Part shown: piece after piece, positions 17,481-29,592 of the stretch
How positions within the stretch are numbered: position 1 is the first letter of the stretch
How the letters are laid out: every line of letters starts with the position of its first letter
Assembly: GCF_030160455.1 (NCBI RefSeq)
Contig: NZ_BSOJ01000006.1
Coordinates: forward strand, 124,001-188,000
DNA from: Limnobacter litoralis
GTDB taxonomy: Bacteria; Pseudomonadota; Gammaproteobacteria; Burkholderiales; Burkholderiaceae_B
Length of the DNA: 64,000 nucleotides
Reading direction: 5' to 3'
Position numbers and translations under genes: made by a program
The notes under the pieces: model-generated
The model's input: only the letters and a program-made list of their open reading frames with translations
The model's database searches: none
Told to the model about the DNA's origin: nothing

Positions 17481-17867
17481 TTAAACCCCTTCGGTCAGCA
17501 AGGCTGAAGACATTTGATCGACACAACGTGCAATGTGGTCATCCAGAATTTTGGCTGTGATGTGCCGCCAATCCAGCCGGTTGATAAACACCACATTGTC
17601 TTTTTCGTTGACGCCAAACCAGGTTGGGATAGGGGTTGAAGTGCCCATTTGCTCATTGGCCTTTAACACCTTCAGCGCTGCAGGAATACTTGCAATGTGA
17701 AACCTCAGCAGTTCAATGTGAATGTCAACCCAGTGTAGGTCTTCCATGGTTCCGGCCTTTAGCACCACCGGCTGGTCATTGTAGAAAAACACCCGCTGAC
17801 CATTGCGCTGCTGCGTGGGGCGGATTTTCGATAGATCGGCCAGCAAATGATCGAATTGTTTGTACAT
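17481..17867 (-). CDS. Small protein of unknown function
   Basis: A 128-residue acidic-to-neutral cytosolic protein that I do not recognise. The start at 17867 is supported by AGGAG eight bases upstream; the frame extends upstream without a better site. The order of predicted elements, helix (FDHLLADLSKI), two short strands (RVFFYNDQPVVLKAG), helix (IPAALKVLKANEQ), strands (PTWFGVNEKDNVVFINRLDW) and a long C-terminal helix (KILDDHIARCVDQMSSAL), resembles the small alpha/beta fold of YbjN/type III chaperone-like proteins. It lies between the atp operon terminator and the phosphoesterase gene and may have its own promoter. Confidence 0.7.
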   Translation of the reverse strand: MYKQFDHLLADLSKIRPTQQRNGQRVFFYNDQPVVLKAGTMEDLHWVDIHIELLRFHIASIPAALKVLKANEQMGTSTPIPTWFGVNEKDNVVFINRLDWRHITAKILDDHIARCVDQMSSALLTEGV

Positions 17868-17925
17868 GTAGCGTGCTCCTGAGAATGGCACTTTTAAGTG
17901 TCCTCAGCAGAAGCAGGGTTCCAAA

Positions 17926-17956
17926 TAAAAAAGCCACAACCTGGGTTGTGGCTTTC
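17926..17956 (-). terminator. Rho-independent terminator of the atp operon
   Basis: On the minus strand AAAGCCACAACC, a 3-base loop and GTTGTGGCTTT, followed by a run of T residues (TTTTTTAT), about 30 bp past the atpC stop. It is a strong intrinsic terminator. The flanking A run gives some activity in the other direction too. Confidence 0.88.
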
Positions 17957-17986
17957 AAAACCCCCTTTCGGGAATTCAATTGCAGA

Positions 17987-18406
17987 TCAGCGAATTTTGC
18001 GCAGACGCTTGATTGCAGCCAGCTGCGCCACAGCGGCAGCAAACTCTGCCTGAACCTGCGCGTAATCCACGTCACTGGCCTTGTTCTGCATGGCCTCTTC
18101 AGCAAGGCGCTTGGCCTCTGCCGCCTTGGCTTCATCCAGATCCTTGGCGCGCACTGCCGTGTCTGCCAACACGGTAACCGCGTAGGGCTGCACTTCAAGA
18201 ATGCCACCGTTCACGAACACGATTTCCTCGTCTTCCTGACCAGCGATTTTCATGCGCACTGTACCTGGCTTGATTCGGGTAATCAGTGGCGCGTGACGGG
18301 GATAAATACCCAGTTCACCTTGCTCACCTGGCAGCGCCACGAATTCAACGTCGCCGTCGAATACCGATTCTTCTGCACTTACCACATCCACATGAATCGT
18401 AGACAT
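17987..18406 (-). CDS. atpC: ATP synthase F1 subunit epsilon
   Basis: A 139-residue epsilon subunit. The N-terminal beta-sandwich ([25 protein letters not shown] split over two strands, [18 protein letters not shown]) is followed by the C-terminal helical pair ([19 protein letters not shown] ... [11 protein letters not shown]) that can extend into F1 and inhibit ATP hydrolysis. The ATG at 18406 with AGGA upstream is chosen over an in-frame upstream ATG. It is the last gene of the atp operon. Confidence 0.96.
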   Translation of the reverse strand: MSTIHVDVVSAEESVFDGDVEFVALPGEQGELGIYPRHAPLITRIKPGTVRMKIAGQEDEEIVFVNGGILEVQPYAVTVLADTAVRAKDLDEAKAAEAKRLAEEAMQNKASDVDYAQVQAEFAAAVAQLAAIKRLRKIR

Positions 18407-18479
18407 AACATTTTCCTTTGTGGTTGTCACAAGGCCTGTCGTTCAGCCGCCAGGCCCTGCGCATTACACACCAGTCTGA

Positions 18480-19886
<1,407 letters not shown>

Positions 19887-19909
19887 TCAAAATCGTTCCG
19901 AACCTTCAC

Positions 19910-20779
19910 TTACACCGCAGCTGCGCCGCCGACAATTTCTGCCAGTTCTTTGGTAATCGCAGCCTGGCGGGCCTTGTTGTAGGTAAGTTGCAGCTCATTG
20001 ATCACATTCTTGGCGTTGTCTGACGCAGCCTTCATCGCAACCATACGGGCAGATTGTTCTGAGGCCATGTTTTCCGCAACAGCGGAATACACGAGCGCCT
20101 CAATGTAGCGCAGCAAGAGATCATCGATGACGGACTGTGCATCGGGCTCATACAGATAATCCCAAGCCGTTGCATCGTCTTCCATCTTCAAATCGTCTGC
20201 GCCCAGTGGCAACAACTGCTCTACCACTGGAATCTGCTTCATGGTGTTGACGAATTTGGTGTAAGCCAGATAGACCACATCCACTTCGCCAGCCACGTAG
20301 GCATCCAACTGCACCTTGATCGCACCAATCAGTGTTTCCAGATGGGGAACATCGCCCAGCTGGACAACACGGGAGCTGACCTCAACGCCAATTCGGTTCA
20401 GGAAACCGGCACCCTTGCTGCCAATGGCTGTTGCACGAACCTTCACACCTTTGGACTGCAGCTCTTGAAACTTGTTGGTGATCTGACGCAGAACGTTGGT
20501 GTTCAAGCCACCACACAGACCCTTGTCAGTCGTCACCACGATTGCGGCTGCAGACTTCACTTGTTCACGAGCAACCATGTACTCGTGACGGTATTCAGGA
20601 TTCGCCTTGGCCAAGTTGGCGCAAATGTTGCGCACCTTGTCAGCGTAAGGCCTGGCCGCACGCATGCGGTCCTGGGCCTTGCGCATCTTGGATGCGGCCA
20701 CCATTTCCATCGCCTTGGTGATCTTTCGCGTGTTTTGAACGCTCTTGATCTTGTTGCGAATTTCCTTCATTCCTGACAT
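19910..20779 (-). CDS. atpG: ATP synthase F1 subunit gamma
   Basis: A 289-residue gamma subunit, the central rotor shaft. The N-terminal coiled coil starts [20 protein letters not shown] and includes [15 protein letters not shown]; the C-terminal helix has [17 protein letters not shown] and [19 protein letters not shown]. The ATG at 20779 has GGAGG seven bases upstream; an in-frame upstream ATG would add six residues. Order atpA-atpG-atpD is standard. Confidence 0.97.
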   Translation of the reverse strand: MSGMKEIRNKIKSVQNTRKITKAMEMVAASKMRKAQDRMRAARPYADKVRNICANLAKANPEYRHEYMVAREQVKSAAAIVVTTDKGLCGGLNTNVLRQITNKFQELQSKGVKVRATAIGSKGAGFLNRIGVEVSSRVVQLGDVPHLETLIGAIKVQLDAYVAGEVDVVYLAYTKFVNTMKQIPVVEQLLPLGADDLKMEDDATAWDYLYEPDAQSVIDDLLLRYIEALVYSAVAENMASEQSARMVAMKAASDNAKNVINELQLTYNKARQAAITKELAEIVGGAAAV

Positions 20780-20853
20780 CGTATTTCCTCCAGTCACTCA
20801 GGAAGGCCACGGGCCTTCCCGGTTATTCGGTGGGTACAATCAGATTGCTCTGA

Positions 20854-22395
20854 TTAATACGCGCCAGTTTTCTTGAATGACTTGACGGCTTCGTGCAGCT
20901 TGGGTTCGTCGTCTTTCGACAACTCCTGAGTCTGCTCGATGCGATCGATCAGGTCCTTGTGGCTGGTCAACATGTACTGACGCAATGCTGATTCAAAGCC
21001 CAGAACCTGAGTCACTTCTACATCATCCAGGTAACCGTTGTTGATTGAGAACAGGGCCAAAGCCATTTCCCAAGTTTGCAGAGGTGCATACTGGGGCTGC
21101 TTCAACAGCTCAACCACACGGCGACCACGCTCAAGCTGACGGCGTGTTGCTTCGTCCAGATCGGAAGCGAACTGCGCAAACGCAGCCAGTTCACGATACT
21201 GGGCCAAGTCGGTACGGATACCACCGGACAGCTTCTTGACCACTTTGGTCTGAGCCGCACCACCCACGCGAGACACGGAAATACCCGCGTTGATCGCTGG
21301 GCGAACACCTGAGTTAAACAGGTCGGTTTCCAGGAAGATCTGACCGTCGGTAATCGAAATCACGTTGGTTGGAACGAACGCAGTGACGTCACCCGCCTGG
21401 GTTTCAATCACTGGCAGGGCAGTCAATGAACCGGTTTTGCCTTTCACTTCACCCTTGGTGAATTTCTCAACGTACTCTTCGTTCACGCGGGCAGCGCGCT
21501 CAAGCAAGCGGCTGTGCAGGTAGAACACGTCACCTGGGTAAGCTTCGCGACCGGGAGGACGACGCAGCAACAGGGAAATCTGGCGGTAGGCAACAGCCTG
21601 CTTGGACAGGTCGTCATACACGATCAGGGCGTCTTCACCGCGGTCGCGGAAGTATTCGCCCATGGTGCAACCAGAGTAAGGTGCCAGGTATTGCAATGCT
21701 GCAGATTCAGAGGCGGAGGCTACAACCACAATGGTGTAGTCCATGGCGCCGAATTCTTCCAGCTTGCGAACCACGTTTTGAATGGAGGAGGCCTTTTGAC
21801 CCACAGCCACATACACGCAGTAAACGCCTTTGCCTTTCTGGTTGATGATGGCGTCAATGGCCACCGCTGTTTTACCGGTTTGACGGTCGCCAATGATCAA
21901 TTCACGCTGGCCACGACCGACGGGAACCATGGAGTCAATCGCCTTGATACCCGTTTGAACTGGCTGAGACACTGACTTACGATCAATCACGCCAGGTGCC
22001 ACTTTTTCGATCACGTCGGTCATCTTGGCATTGATCGGGCCTTTGCCGTCAATCGGCTGACCCAGTGCGTTGACCACGCGGCCAAGCAGTTCTGGTCCAA
22101 CCGGCACTTCCAGAATGCGACCTGTACACTTGACGGTGTCGCCTTCAGAAATGTGTTCGTATTCACCCAGAATAACCGCGCCCACAGAGTCGCGCTCCAG
22201 GTTCAACGCCAAACCGAATGTGTTGCCGGGAAACTCCAGCATCTCACCCTGCATGACGTCAGAAAGACCATGAACGCGGCAAATGCCGTCACTCACGGAC
22301 ACTACAATACCTTGTGTCCGGATGTCGGCCGATGATCCGAGGCCTTCAATCCGGCTCTTGATCAGTTCACTGATCTCAGAGGGGTTAATTTGCAT
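20854..22395 (-). CDS. atpA: ATP synthase F1 subunit alpha
   Basis: A 513-residue non-catalytic alpha subunit. The N terminus [17 protein letters not shown] is the delta-binding part; Walker A is [15 protein letters not shown] and the arginine-finger region [19 protein letters not shown] follows. It alternates with beta in the F1 hexamer. Length and motifs are normal. Confidence 0.99.
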   Translation of the reverse strand: MQINPSEISELIKSRIEGLGSSADIRTQGIVVSVSDGICRVHGLSDVMQGEMLEFPGNTFGLALNLERDSVGAVILGEYEHISEGDTVKCTGRILEVPVGPELLGRVVNALGQPIDGKGPINAKMTDVIEKVAPGVIDRKSVSQPVQTGIKAIDSMVPVGRGQRELIIGDRQTGKTAVAIDAIINQKGKGVYCVYVAVGQKASSIQNVVRKLEEFGAMDYTIVVVASASESAALQYLAPYSGCTMGEYFRDRGEDALIVYDDLSKQAVAYRQISLLLRRPPGREAYPGDVFYLHSRLLERAARVNEEYVEKFTKGEVKGKTGSLTALPVIETQAGDVTAFVPTNVISITDGQIFLETDLFNSGVRPAINAGISVSRVGGAAQTKVVKKLSGGIRTDLAQYRELAAFAQFASDLDEATRRQLERGRRVVELLKQPQYAPLQTWEMALALFSINNGYLDDVEVTQVLGFESALRQYMLTSHKDLIDRIEQTQELSKDDEPKLHEAVKSFKKTGAY

Positions 22396-22427
22396 TTTCT
22401 ATGCTCCAATATCGTTTGAGGGCCAAG

Positions 22428-22961
22428 TCAGGCTGTTAAAGCCACTTTCATCGCGTCCAATTTGCCACGCACCGAACTATCCAGAACCTGGTCACCGACC
22501 GTGACACAAACCCCACCGATCAAGGCAGGATTGACTTCCACGGTCACTTTGAGTTTGGTGCCGAATTTCTTTTCCAACGCAGCCACAACGCCCTGAACGT
22601 CGTTGTCGGCCATCGGGAAGGCGGAAGCGATCACCGCTTCTGAGGCACCTTCCTGTGCGTTTTTCAGTTCAGCATACTGATGCGCGATTTCTGGCAGGGC
22701 CAGCAAACGGCCATTTTCCACAAGCGCCCGCAGAAAGTTCACTGCGTGCGCGTCCGCCTGTGTCTTGCTCAATTCGACAAACAAGCCCAACACTTCGTCG
22801 TGAGACAGTTTGGGGTTGCTGACCAGTGCTTGCACTTCAGCGTTGCTTGCCAAGGTTGACCAGGACTCCAGCCAATCGCTCCACTGAGACACCGTTCCGG
22901 TTTTTGCAACCGAAAAAGCGGCTTCAGCGTAAGGACGGGCAATGGTGGATAGTTCGACCAT
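22428..22961 (-). CDS. atpH: ATP synthase F1 subunit delta
   Basis: A 177-residue delta (OSCP-type) subunit that joins the F1 head to the b-subunit stalk. The N-terminal helical bundle begins ELSTIARPYAEAAFSVAK and the C-terminal domain has VTVEVNPALIGGVCVTVGD and DSSVRGKLDAMK, typical of the family. It lies between atpF and atpA. Confidence 0.96.
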   Translation of the reverse strand: MVELSTIARPYAEAAFSVAKTGTVSQWSDWLESWSTLASNAEVQALVSNPKLSHDEVLGLFVELSKTQADAHAVNFLRALVENGRLLALPEIAHQYAELKNAQEGASEAVIASAFPMADNDVQGVVAALEKKFGTKLKVTVEVNPALIGGVCVTVGDQVLDSSVRGKLDAMKVALTA

Positions 22962-22984
22962 GTTAATTTCCTTCAGCTTTGGGA

Positions 22985-23455
22985 CTACAGCTCAGCTTTC
23001 AACTGATTCAACAAATCAGCATGTGCCTGCGCATTGATTTCCTTTTTCAGGATTTGTTCTGCACCTTGCACAACCAAAGTTGCCAGCTGGTCACGCAGCG
23101 CTTCACGAGCGCGTTGTGCTTCCTGTGCAGCTTCTGCTTCCGCCTGCGCCAAAATGCGTTTGCGTTCTGCTTCAGCCTGTTGCTTGGCTTCTTCAATGAT
23201 TTGATGAGCACGTTTTTCAACATCAGCCAGACGCTGTTGAGCTTCAGAACGGGTCTTCGCCAGTTCCTGTTCAACGGTGCGGTTGGCTTCTGCCAAAGCC
23301 TGCTTCCCACGTTCGGCAGCGGCAAGGCCGTCTGCGATTTTCTTTGCACGCTCGTCAATGGCCTTCATCATCGGTGGCCACACAAATTTCATGGTGAACC
23401 AAGCGAGGATGAAAAACACGATGAGCTGAGCAAACAGCGTTGCGTTTAAGTTCAC
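22985..23455 (-). CDS. atpF: ATP synthase F0 subunit b
   Basis: A 156-residue b subunit. One N-terminal transmembrane helix ([20 protein letters not shown], then [20 protein letters not shown]) leads into a long charged coiled coil rich in Ala, Glu, Arg and Gln that forms the peripheral stalk dimer. Length is normal for proteobacteria. Confidence 0.97.
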   Translation of the reverse strand: MNLNATLFAQLIVFFILAWFTMKFVWPPMMKAIDERAKKIADGLAAAERGKQALAEANRTVEQELAKTRSEAQQRLADVEKRAHQIIEEAKQQAEAERKRILAQAEAEAAQEAQRAREALRDQLATLVVQGAEQILKKEINAQAHADLLNQLKAEL

Positions 23456-23529
23456 GGCATGTTTCCTCTTAAAGCGCGCGGACCGACTTAAAACATCCGC
23501 ACGGTGTTATTCGAAGAAGGCGCAGTAAA

Positions 23530-23787
<258 letters not shown>

Positions 23788-23847
23788 TTAAAGTGAAAAT
23801 TAAAAAACCAAAAAACTACTTCTTTCTAAAAACCTTCACACATCACA

Positions 23848-24708
23848 TCAGTGATGTGAATGCGCCTGACCGATGTACACGAGGGTCAGCATCATGAAAA
23901 TGAAGCCTTGCAGCAACACGATCAGAATGTGGAAAATTGCCCAAACCGTACCGGCCAGAATGTGACCCAGGAACAGGAAGGCCCCACCCATGGACAAGGC
24001 GGCAGCACTGCCCAGCAGAGCAATCAGCATGAACACCAGTTCGCCTGCGTACATGTTTCCGAACAACCGCATGCCCAGTGACACTGTTTTTGCAACAAAC
24101 TCGATGATGTTCAAACCAAGGTTGGGAAGCCACAACGCTGGGTGGTTACCAAACGGGGCGCAAAACAGCTCGTGCACAAACCCGCCTACACCTTTGATCT
24201 TGATGCTGTAGTAAATCATCAGACAGAACACGCCCAATGACATGCCCAAAGCGCCGTTCAAGTCGGCAGTGGGCACAATCCGCATGAAAGCTTCGTGCTC
24301 ATTGGAGACCAGACCCAAAGCAGGCGCAGCTTTTTCCCAAATTGTCGGGAACAAATCGACCGGCAAGAGGTCCCATGTGTTCATCACAACGATCCAACAA
24401 AACACAGTGAGTGCCAGTGGCGCAATGAATTCACGATTTCCATGCACAATCGACTTCGATTGCGTTTCGACCATGTCGATGACCATTTCAACAAAACCCT
24501 GCAACCGACCCGGCACGCCCGCAGTTGCCCGCTTGGCGACCATGCGCAGCAAAAGAATGACGATCAAGCCGGAAAGGATTGAGTAAAACATGGTGTCCAG
24601 GTTGATCACCGAAAAGTCCACGATAAACGTCTGCTTACCGGAAGACAGGTGGGTCAAGTGATGGACGATGTACTCGGAGGCCGTTGGCCCGTGTTCAGTT
24701 GTTGCCAT
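23848..24708 (-). CDS. atpB: ATP synthase F0 subunit a
   Basis: A 286-residue a subunit with several membrane helices, forming the proton half-channels against the c ring. The essential Arg is in [19 protein letters not shown] and the last helix in [19 protein letters not shown]. The ATG at 24708 (MATTEHG) is chosen; the frame is open upstream into atpI, but that part lacks family similarity. It starts 2 bp after the atpI stop. Confidence 0.97.
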   Translation of the reverse strand: MATTEHGPTASEYIVHHLTHLSSGKQTFIVDFSVINLDTMFYSILSGLIVILLLRMVAKRATAGVPGRLQGFVEMVIDMVETQSKSIVHGNREFIAPLALTVFCWIVVMNTWDLLPVDLFPTIWEKAAPALGLVSNEHEAFMRIVPTADLNGALGMSLGVFCLMIYYSIKIKGVGGFVHELFCAPFGNHPALWLPNLGLNIIEFVAKTVSLGMRLFGNMYAGELVFMLIALLGSAAALSMGGAFLFLGHILAGTVWAIFHILIVLLQGFIFMMLTLVYIGQAHSHH

Positions 24709-24710
24709 AC

Positions 24711-25043
24711 TTATCTCAAGAAAAATGCCAAAAAATAGCTTTTGAGGGTGACCGCGCACGCAAGAACCACCGACCACCAGATGAGGGAGGGGTCAAGGCG
24801 GTACGCCACAAATAAAATGGCGACACTGGCAATCACCTTCAGAAATTCACCGATCAAAAACACGAAAACACCAGACATGGCGTTGCGAGAACCCAAAGAC
24901 AGCCGGGCAGCAAACAGAGTGCTGGGCACCGCCACAGATGTCACACCCCAAGCAGCCGATGTTGCATGTTCCCTGGAAACAAGGAGCAGGAGCAGGCACA
25001 CCAAAGAACCGGCCACCCATTGCAGCCCTACAATTTTCCACAT
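24711..25043 (-). CDS. atpI: ATP synthase accessory protein I
   Basis: A 110-residue membrane protein with about four hydrophobic helices, first in the atp operon. It has the small AtpI family features: [19 protein letters not shown], a conserved [21 protein letters not shown] segment and a final hydrophobic helix. AtpI helps c-ring assembly or Mg2+ supply and is poorly conserved. A good promoter lies 80-110 bp upstream. Confidence 0.88.
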   Translation of the reverse strand: MWKIVGLQWVAGSLVCLLLLLVSREHATSAAWGVTSVAVPSTLFAARLSLGSRNAMSGVFVFLIGEFLKVIASVAILFVAYRLDPSLIWWSVVLACAVTLKSYFLAFFLR

Positions 25044-25125
25044 GACTTTGATGCACCACGGCTTGTTGGCGACCAGCTTTATCGAGCTGATTTTATTCGC
25101 ACAAGTGTTTTTGACAAACCCGCAG

Positions 25126-25155
25126 ATTATAGGGGTTAGCTCAACCCTGCGTCAA
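25126..25155 (-). promoter_or_regulatory. Promoter of the atp operon
   Basis: On the minus strand TTGACG (25150-25155), an 18-base spacer and a perfect TATAAT (25126-25131), about 83 bp upstream of atpI. It is one of the best sigma-70-type promoters in the window, matching a highly expressed operon. Confidence 0.75.
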
Positions 25156-25194
25156 ACTAAAACCGTTATTTTTTCAAGGCTTGTCGCTTGTTTT

Positions 25195-26079
25195 TTAAAG
25201 GTCTTCTTTTGGATATCCAATTCTCTCAAGGATGCCGTCCAACTCGTCCAGATTACTGAATTTGAGGGTCAAGCTTCCCTTGCCTGAGGGATTGGCTTTC
25301 AATTGTACGCCACAGGCGATCCAATCGGCGAGACTTTCTTCCAATCGCCTTACATCGGCGTTTTGAGGACTCTTGGGAACAAGCCGTTCACCCTCTTTCA
25401 TCCAGTCTGCGACCAGCTTTTCAGTTTCCCGCACCGACAATCGACGGTTGACCACCTCGTTGGCGCAGGCAATCTGCTCGGCGGCAGTCAGCGACAACAG
25501 GGCACGAGCATGTCCCATCTCGATGTCACCCGCCAACAGCATGGTCTGGACGGAATCCACAAGATTCAGCAGGCGAAGCAGATTGCTGGTGGCACTGCGA
25601 GAGCGCCCAATGGCCTGGGCGGCGTCATCGTGCGTCAAGTTGAATTCTTTGATCAGGCGCTGCACACCTTGCGCCTCTTCCAGCGGATTGAGGTCTTCAC
25701 GCTGAATGTTTTCGATCAGCGCCATAGCCAAGGCAGACTCATCGGGCACAGCCCGAACCAGCACAGGCACCTCACCGAGACCTGCCATTTTCGAGGCCCT
25801 GAAGCGTCGCTCACCTGCGATGATCTCATAACGGCCCGAACCAACCGGCCTGACGAGAATGGGCTGCATGATGCCCTGGCTCTTGATGGATTCAGCCAGC
25901 TCCAACAGGGACGTTTCATCCATGCGGGACCTGGGCTGATATTTGCCGGCCTGCAGCTTTTCTAGCGGCACAGTGAGCACCTGCTCACCCGTGGTCTGGC
26001 TTTCACCTTCTGAAGCGGATGGGCCAAGCAGAGCCTCAAGGCCCCGACCAAGACCCTTGGTGCGTTTAATTGCGTTCAT
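25195..26079 (-). CDS. parB: Chromosome partitioning protein ParB
   Basis: A 294-residue ParB. The N-terminal CTP-binding domain contains the GERRFRASKMAGL box; the DNA-binding helix-turn-helix segment follows (THDDAAQAIGRSRSATSNLL) and the C-terminal dimer domain ends with LTLKFSNLDELDGILERIG. ParB loads at parS, clamps on DNA and works with ParA to move origins. Two parS sites sit 3.5 kb away beside mnmG. It follows parA by 14 bp. Confidence 0.97.
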   Translation of the reverse strand: MNAIKRTKGLGRGLEALLGPSASEGESQTTGEQVLTVPLEKLQAGKYQPRSRMDETSLLELAESIKSQGIMQPILVRPVGSGRYEIIAGERRFRASKMAGLGEVPVLVRAVPDESALAMALIENIQREDLNPLEEAQGVQRLIKEFNLTHDDAAQAIGRSRSATSNLLRLLNLVDSVQTMLLAGDIEMGHARALLSLTAAEQIACANEVVNRRLSVRETEKLVADWMKEGERLVPKSPQNADVRRLEESLADWIACGVQLKANPSGKGSLTLKFSNLDELDGILERIGYPKEDL

Positions 26080-26093
26080 AGTGCTTTTTAATG

Positions 26094-26873
26094 TCAGACT
26101 GTTTCGGGCAGGCCAACGCGACCCGCCATTTCTTCAGCAAATCGTATATACGCCTTGGCACCCTTGCTGCTTTGGTCAAACAGCACACCTGGCACGCCAT
26201 AACTGGGCGCTTCGGCCAAGCGGACGTTGCGCGGAATGATGGTTTTGAACACTTTGTCGCCAAAGTGCTTCTCAAGCTGGGCCGAAACCTGTTGAGCCAG
26301 CGTCATTCTTGGATCGTACATGACCCGTAGCAATCCAATGATGGTCAAATTGGGATTCAGGTTCTTGCAAACCTGCTTGATGGTATTGACCAAATCACTG
26401 AGCCCCTCGAGCGCGTAGTATTCACACTGCATGGGAATAACCACACCATGCGCACAGCACAGCGCATTCAAGGTGAGAAGAGACAATGCTGGCGGACAAT
26501 CGATCAGTACAAAATCGTAGCGACCATTGACCTCTTCAAGCGCCTCACGAAGCTTGACTTCACGCTCCTCAAACCCAACCATCTCCACTTCGGCGCCCGC
26601 AAGCTCGCGATTGGCCGGCAAGACATCAAAACCACCCTCCGGCGCTTGCACGGTGGACTCCGCCACACTGTTCAAACCAACCAGCACCTGGTAAACGCTG
26701 CTTTTCAGATTGCGCTTGTCAATGCCGCAGCCCATGGTGGCGTTGCCCTGGGGGTCGAGATCAATCAGCAGCACACGTTGGCCAGTCAAGGCCAGTCCGG
26801 CAGCCAGATTCACGGCTGTTGTGGTTTTGCCCACCCCACCTTTTTGATTGGCAATGCAAAAAACTTTGGCCAT
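26094..26873 (-). CDS. parA: Chromosome partitioning ATPase ParA (Soj)
   Basis: A 259-residue ParA/Soj ATPase. The deviant Walker A KGGVGKTTTAVNLAAGLA is at the N terminus, with LLIDLDPQGNATMGCG and FVLIDCPPALSLLTLNAL further on. There is no N-terminal DNA-binding extension, so it is the chromosomal type. It forms ATP-dependent gradients on DNA that carry ParB-parS. It follows rsmG by 31 bp in the conserved order mnmG-rsmG-parA-parB. Confidence 0.97.
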   Translation of the reverse strand: MAKVFCIANQKGGVGKTTTAVNLAAGLALTGQRVLLIDLDPQGNATMGCGIDKRNLKSSVYQVLVGLNSVAESTVQAPEGGFDVLPANRELAGAEVEMVGFEEREVKLREALEEVNGRYDFVLIDCPPALSLLTLNALCCAHGVVIPMQCEYYALEGLSDLVNTIKQVCKNLNPNLTIIGLLRVMYDPRMTLAQQVSAQLEKHFGDKVFKTIIPRNVRLAEAPSYGVPGVLFDQSSKGAKAYIRFAEEMAGRVGLPETV

Positions 26874-26904
26874 GGTTGTATTCCGGATCTTGAATTGCTC
26901 GATT

Positions 26905-27540
26905 TTATCGCTTTATCACGAACAAATGCCTTTCTTCCGGCAAGAACGGAACCTCTATCTTTTCCAGCCCGGCCAATGTCCAACCAGAAGGAATGTCCGA
27001 ATCCACCTCTTTTCGTCCCTTTAAGGCCATGTACAGGCCCTTTGGCGCCAGCAGATGCTCACTCAATGACACGAACAACTGCATGCTTGAAAACGCGCGC
27101 GAGGAGATGACATCAAATCCACTGGCGTCTTGCAGATGCTCTACCCGGTCATGAATGACGTTCACGTTGTGCAAACCCAGATTGGCCGCCGCCTGTCGCA
27201 TGAACGCGGCCTTTTTTTGAACGGTGTCTATGGTTGTGATCTGCCATGCCGGCCGCATGATAGCCCACACCAACCCTGGCAGACCTGCGCCTGCACCCAC
27301 ATCAAGGACCCGAGGGTCGCCCTGCTCCTGCGGGTCGACATACTGGCCCACCACAGGCAAAACTGCGAGGCAATCCAGCAAATGGTGGGTGATCAATTCC
27401 TCTCGCTGCCGAATTGCAGTCAGGTTGTACACCTTGTTCCATTTCAGGATCAGGTCTGCATAACGCGTTAATTGGTCAAGCTGAGCTTCGGAATACGGGA
27501 GCTTCAGTATTTGCAGACCCTCTTCAAGTGTCTGACTCAA
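26905..27540 (-). CDS. rsmG: 16S rRNA (guanine527-N7)-methyltransferase
   Basis: A 211-residue RsmG (GidB), which methylates G527 of 16S rRNA with S-adenosylmethionine. Family blocks are [43 protein letters not shown] (SAM site) and [12 protein letters not shown]. The start is a TTG at 27540 whose last two bases overlap the mnmG stop (TTGA); GGAG lies eight bases upstream and no ATG is in frame, so the start is well supported and coupled to mnmG. Confidence 0.95.
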   Translation of the reverse strand: MSQTLEEGLQILKLPYSEAQLDQLTRYADLILKWNKVYNLTAIRQREELITHHLLDCLAVLPVVGQYVDPQEQGDPRVLDVGAGAGLPGLVWAIMRPAWQITTIDTVQKKAAFMRQAAANLGLHNVNVIHDRVEHLQDASGFDVISSRAFSSMQLFVSLSEHLLAPKGLYMALKGRKEVDSDIPSGWTLAGLEKIEVPFLPEERHLFVIKR

Positions 27541-29468
27541 GCCGCATTCTCCGCCTGACCTGTGTTGCCCTTGATCAAACTGCGTTTCTTCAAATGCACC
27601 ATAAGCAGAGAAATTGCTGCAGGCGTGATGCCCTGGATTCGCGTAGCCTGGCCAATGGTTTCAGGTTTGGCCAGATTCAACTTTTGCTGCACTTCTTTGC
27701 TAAGGCCAGTCACCTTGGTGTAGTCAATGTCTGCTGGCAAACGCACCGATTCCTGATTAACGCTCCGGCTGACCTCGGCCTTTTGCCGATCGACGTAGCC
27801 CGAGTATTTGACCTCGATCTCCAACTGCTCAACCAAGGTTTGATCCGCAAGTGGCGTTTGTAAAACTGGCTCCCCAGCATTGGTTTGCAAGGTCATCAAC
27901 TGTGCATAGTGCACATCTGGTCGCTTCAACAAATCATAGAAGTTGTATTCCCGATCAATTCCCTTGCTGAGAACCCGAATGGCTTCTTCCTGCGCAACCA
28001 TTCGCGGATTGATCCAGGTGCTTCTAAGGCGCTGCTGCTCCCTTTCCACAGCCTCTCGTTTGGCGCAGTAAGCCGCCCAGCGCACTTCATCCACAAGACC
28101 CAATTTGCGACCAATTTCGGTCAGACGCTGGTCTGCGTTGTCTTCACGCAGGCTAAGGCGATATTCAGCCCGACTTGTAAACATGCGGTAAGGCTCCGCC
28201 ACGCCCTTGGTCGTCAGATCATCCACCAACACACCAAGATAGGCCTCGTCTCGCCGCGGCACCCACTCTTCTTTGCCCTGCGCCTTCATTGACGCATTGA
28301 CGCCCGCCAGCAACCCCTGCGCGGCGGCCTCTTCATAGCCGGTAGTGCCGTTGATCTGGCCTGCAAAATAAAGCCCCTCAATGGCTTTCGTTTCGAGCGT
28401 GGTTTTCAGGCCGCGTGGATCGAAATAATCGTATTCGATCGCATAACCGGGCCTCACAATGTAAGCGTTTTCCATGCCTCGAATGGAATGAACCAATGCG
28501 TACTGAACGTCAAAAGGCAACGACGTGGACACCCCGTTTGGATAGAACTCATGGGTAGTCAGGCCCTCTGGCTCCAAAAACACCTGGTGAGAGGACTTGT
28601 CCGAAAAGCGATGTATCTTGTCTTCGATTGATGGGCAGTATCTTGGCCCTACCCCTTCGATCACACCTGTGTACATGGGGCTTCGGTCCAAACCCGCCCG
28701 AATGATGTCGTGAGTTCTTTCATTGGTGTGCGTAATCCAGCAAGGCAACTGCTTGGGGTGCATGGCTGCCGAACCCATGTAAGAAAACACGGGCACAGGA
28801 TTGTCATCACCAGGTTGTTCTTGCATGGCAGAAAAATCGATGGTTCTTCCATCGATCCGGGGTGGTGTCCCCGTTTTCAACCTACCCTGCGGCAACTTCA
28901 TTTCTTTCAAACGCTGAGCCAGACCGATTGAGGGCTGATCGCCTGCGCGGCCGCCTGAATAGTTTTCCAAACCCACATGGATTTTGCCATTCAAGAAGGT
29001 CCCCGCCGTTAACACCACGGCTCTGGCCTGAAAACGCAAGCCGACCTGAGTGATTGCGCCGCACACTTTGTCACCTTCAAGAATAAGGTCTTCGACGGAC
29101 TGCTGAAAGATGCTGAGATTTTTCTGGTTTTCCAGACGAGTGCGAATGGCCTGGCGATAAAGGACACGATCGGCCTGTGCGCGGGTAGCACGAACTGCTG
29201 GCCCCTTGGAGCTGTTTAAGATTCTAAATTGAATGCCAGCCTCATCCGTGGCAATGGCCATTGCCCCACCCATTGCATCCAGCTCTTTAACCAAATGCCC
29301 TTTTCCAATGCCCCCGATTGAAGGATTACAGGACATTTGCCCCAAGGTTTCTACGCTGTGGGTCAAAAGGAGCGTTTTTGAACCTGACCGTGCAGCGGCC
29401 AAAGCGGCTTCCGTGCCTGCGTGGCCACCACCCACTACGATCACATCAAATGTGTCTGGATAAATCAT
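27537..29468 (-). CDS. mnmG: tRNA uridine-5-carboxymethylaminomethyl modification enzyme MnmG
   Basis: A 643-residue MnmG (GidA). The FAD site [19 protein letters not shown] is at the N terminus, with [49 protein letters not shown] and [19 protein letters not shown] further on. With MnmE (35134-36504) it adds the cmnm group to wobble U34 of several tRNAs. The ATG is at 29468. It heads the mnmG-rsmG-parA-parB group; two parS sites lie 74-124 bp upstream. Confidence 0.98.
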   Translation of the reverse strand: MIYPDTFDVIVVGGGHAGTEAALAAARSGSKTLLLTHSVETLGQMSCNPSIGGIGKGHLVKELDAMGGAMAIATDEAGIQFRILNSSKGPAVRATRAQADRVLYRQAIRTRLENQKNLSIFQQSVEDLILEGDKVCGAITQVGLRFQARAVVLTAGTFLNGKIHVGLENYSGGRAGDQPSIGLAQRLKEMKLPQGRLKTGTPPRIDGRTIDFSAMQEQPGDDNPVPVFSYMGSAAMHPKQLPCWITHTNERTHDIIRAGLDRSPMYTGVIEGVGPRYCPSIEDKIHRFSDKSSHQVFLEPEGLTTHEFYPNGVSTSLPFDVQYALVHSIRGMENAYIVRPGYAIEYDYFDPRGLKTTLETKAIEGLYFAGQINGTTGYEEAAAQGLLAGVNASMKAQGKEEWVPRRDEAYLGVLVDDLTTKGVAEPYRMFTSRAEYRLSLREDNADQRLTEIGRKLGLVDEVRWAAYCAKREAVEREQQRLRSTWINPRMVAQEEAIRVLSKGIDREYNFYDLLKRPDVHYAQLMTLQTNAGEPVLQTPLADQTLVEQLEIEVKYSGYVDRQKAEVSRSVNQESVRLPADIDYTKVTGLSKEVQQKLNLAKPETIGQATRIQGITPAAISLLMVHLKKRSLIKGNTGQAENAA

Positions 29469-29541
29469 GAGAAAACAGAGAGATAGACATCAAAAGCGAA
29501 TTATAGGTCTTTCACTTCAAATACCAAAGAACTGCGTTAAT

Positions 29542-29557
29542 TGTTCCACGTGAAACA
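29542..29557. other. parS site, one mismatch
   Basis: TGTTCCACGTGAAACA differs from the canonical parS palindrome TGTTTCACGTGAAACA by one base (C for T at position 5). It is a ParB loading site located 3.5 kb from parB and about 11 kb from dnaN, as expected for an origin-proximal cluster. Confidence 0.88.
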
Positions 29558-29576
29558 CTCAATCAAAAAACAACAG

Positions 29577-29592
29577 TGTTTCACGTGAAACA
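29577..29592. other. parS site, perfect
   Basis: TGTTTCACGTGAAACA is an exact 16-bp canonical parS. It begins 19 bp after the first site and its last base directly abuts the stop codon of the TSUP permease gene (29593-29595). Confidence 0.95.
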
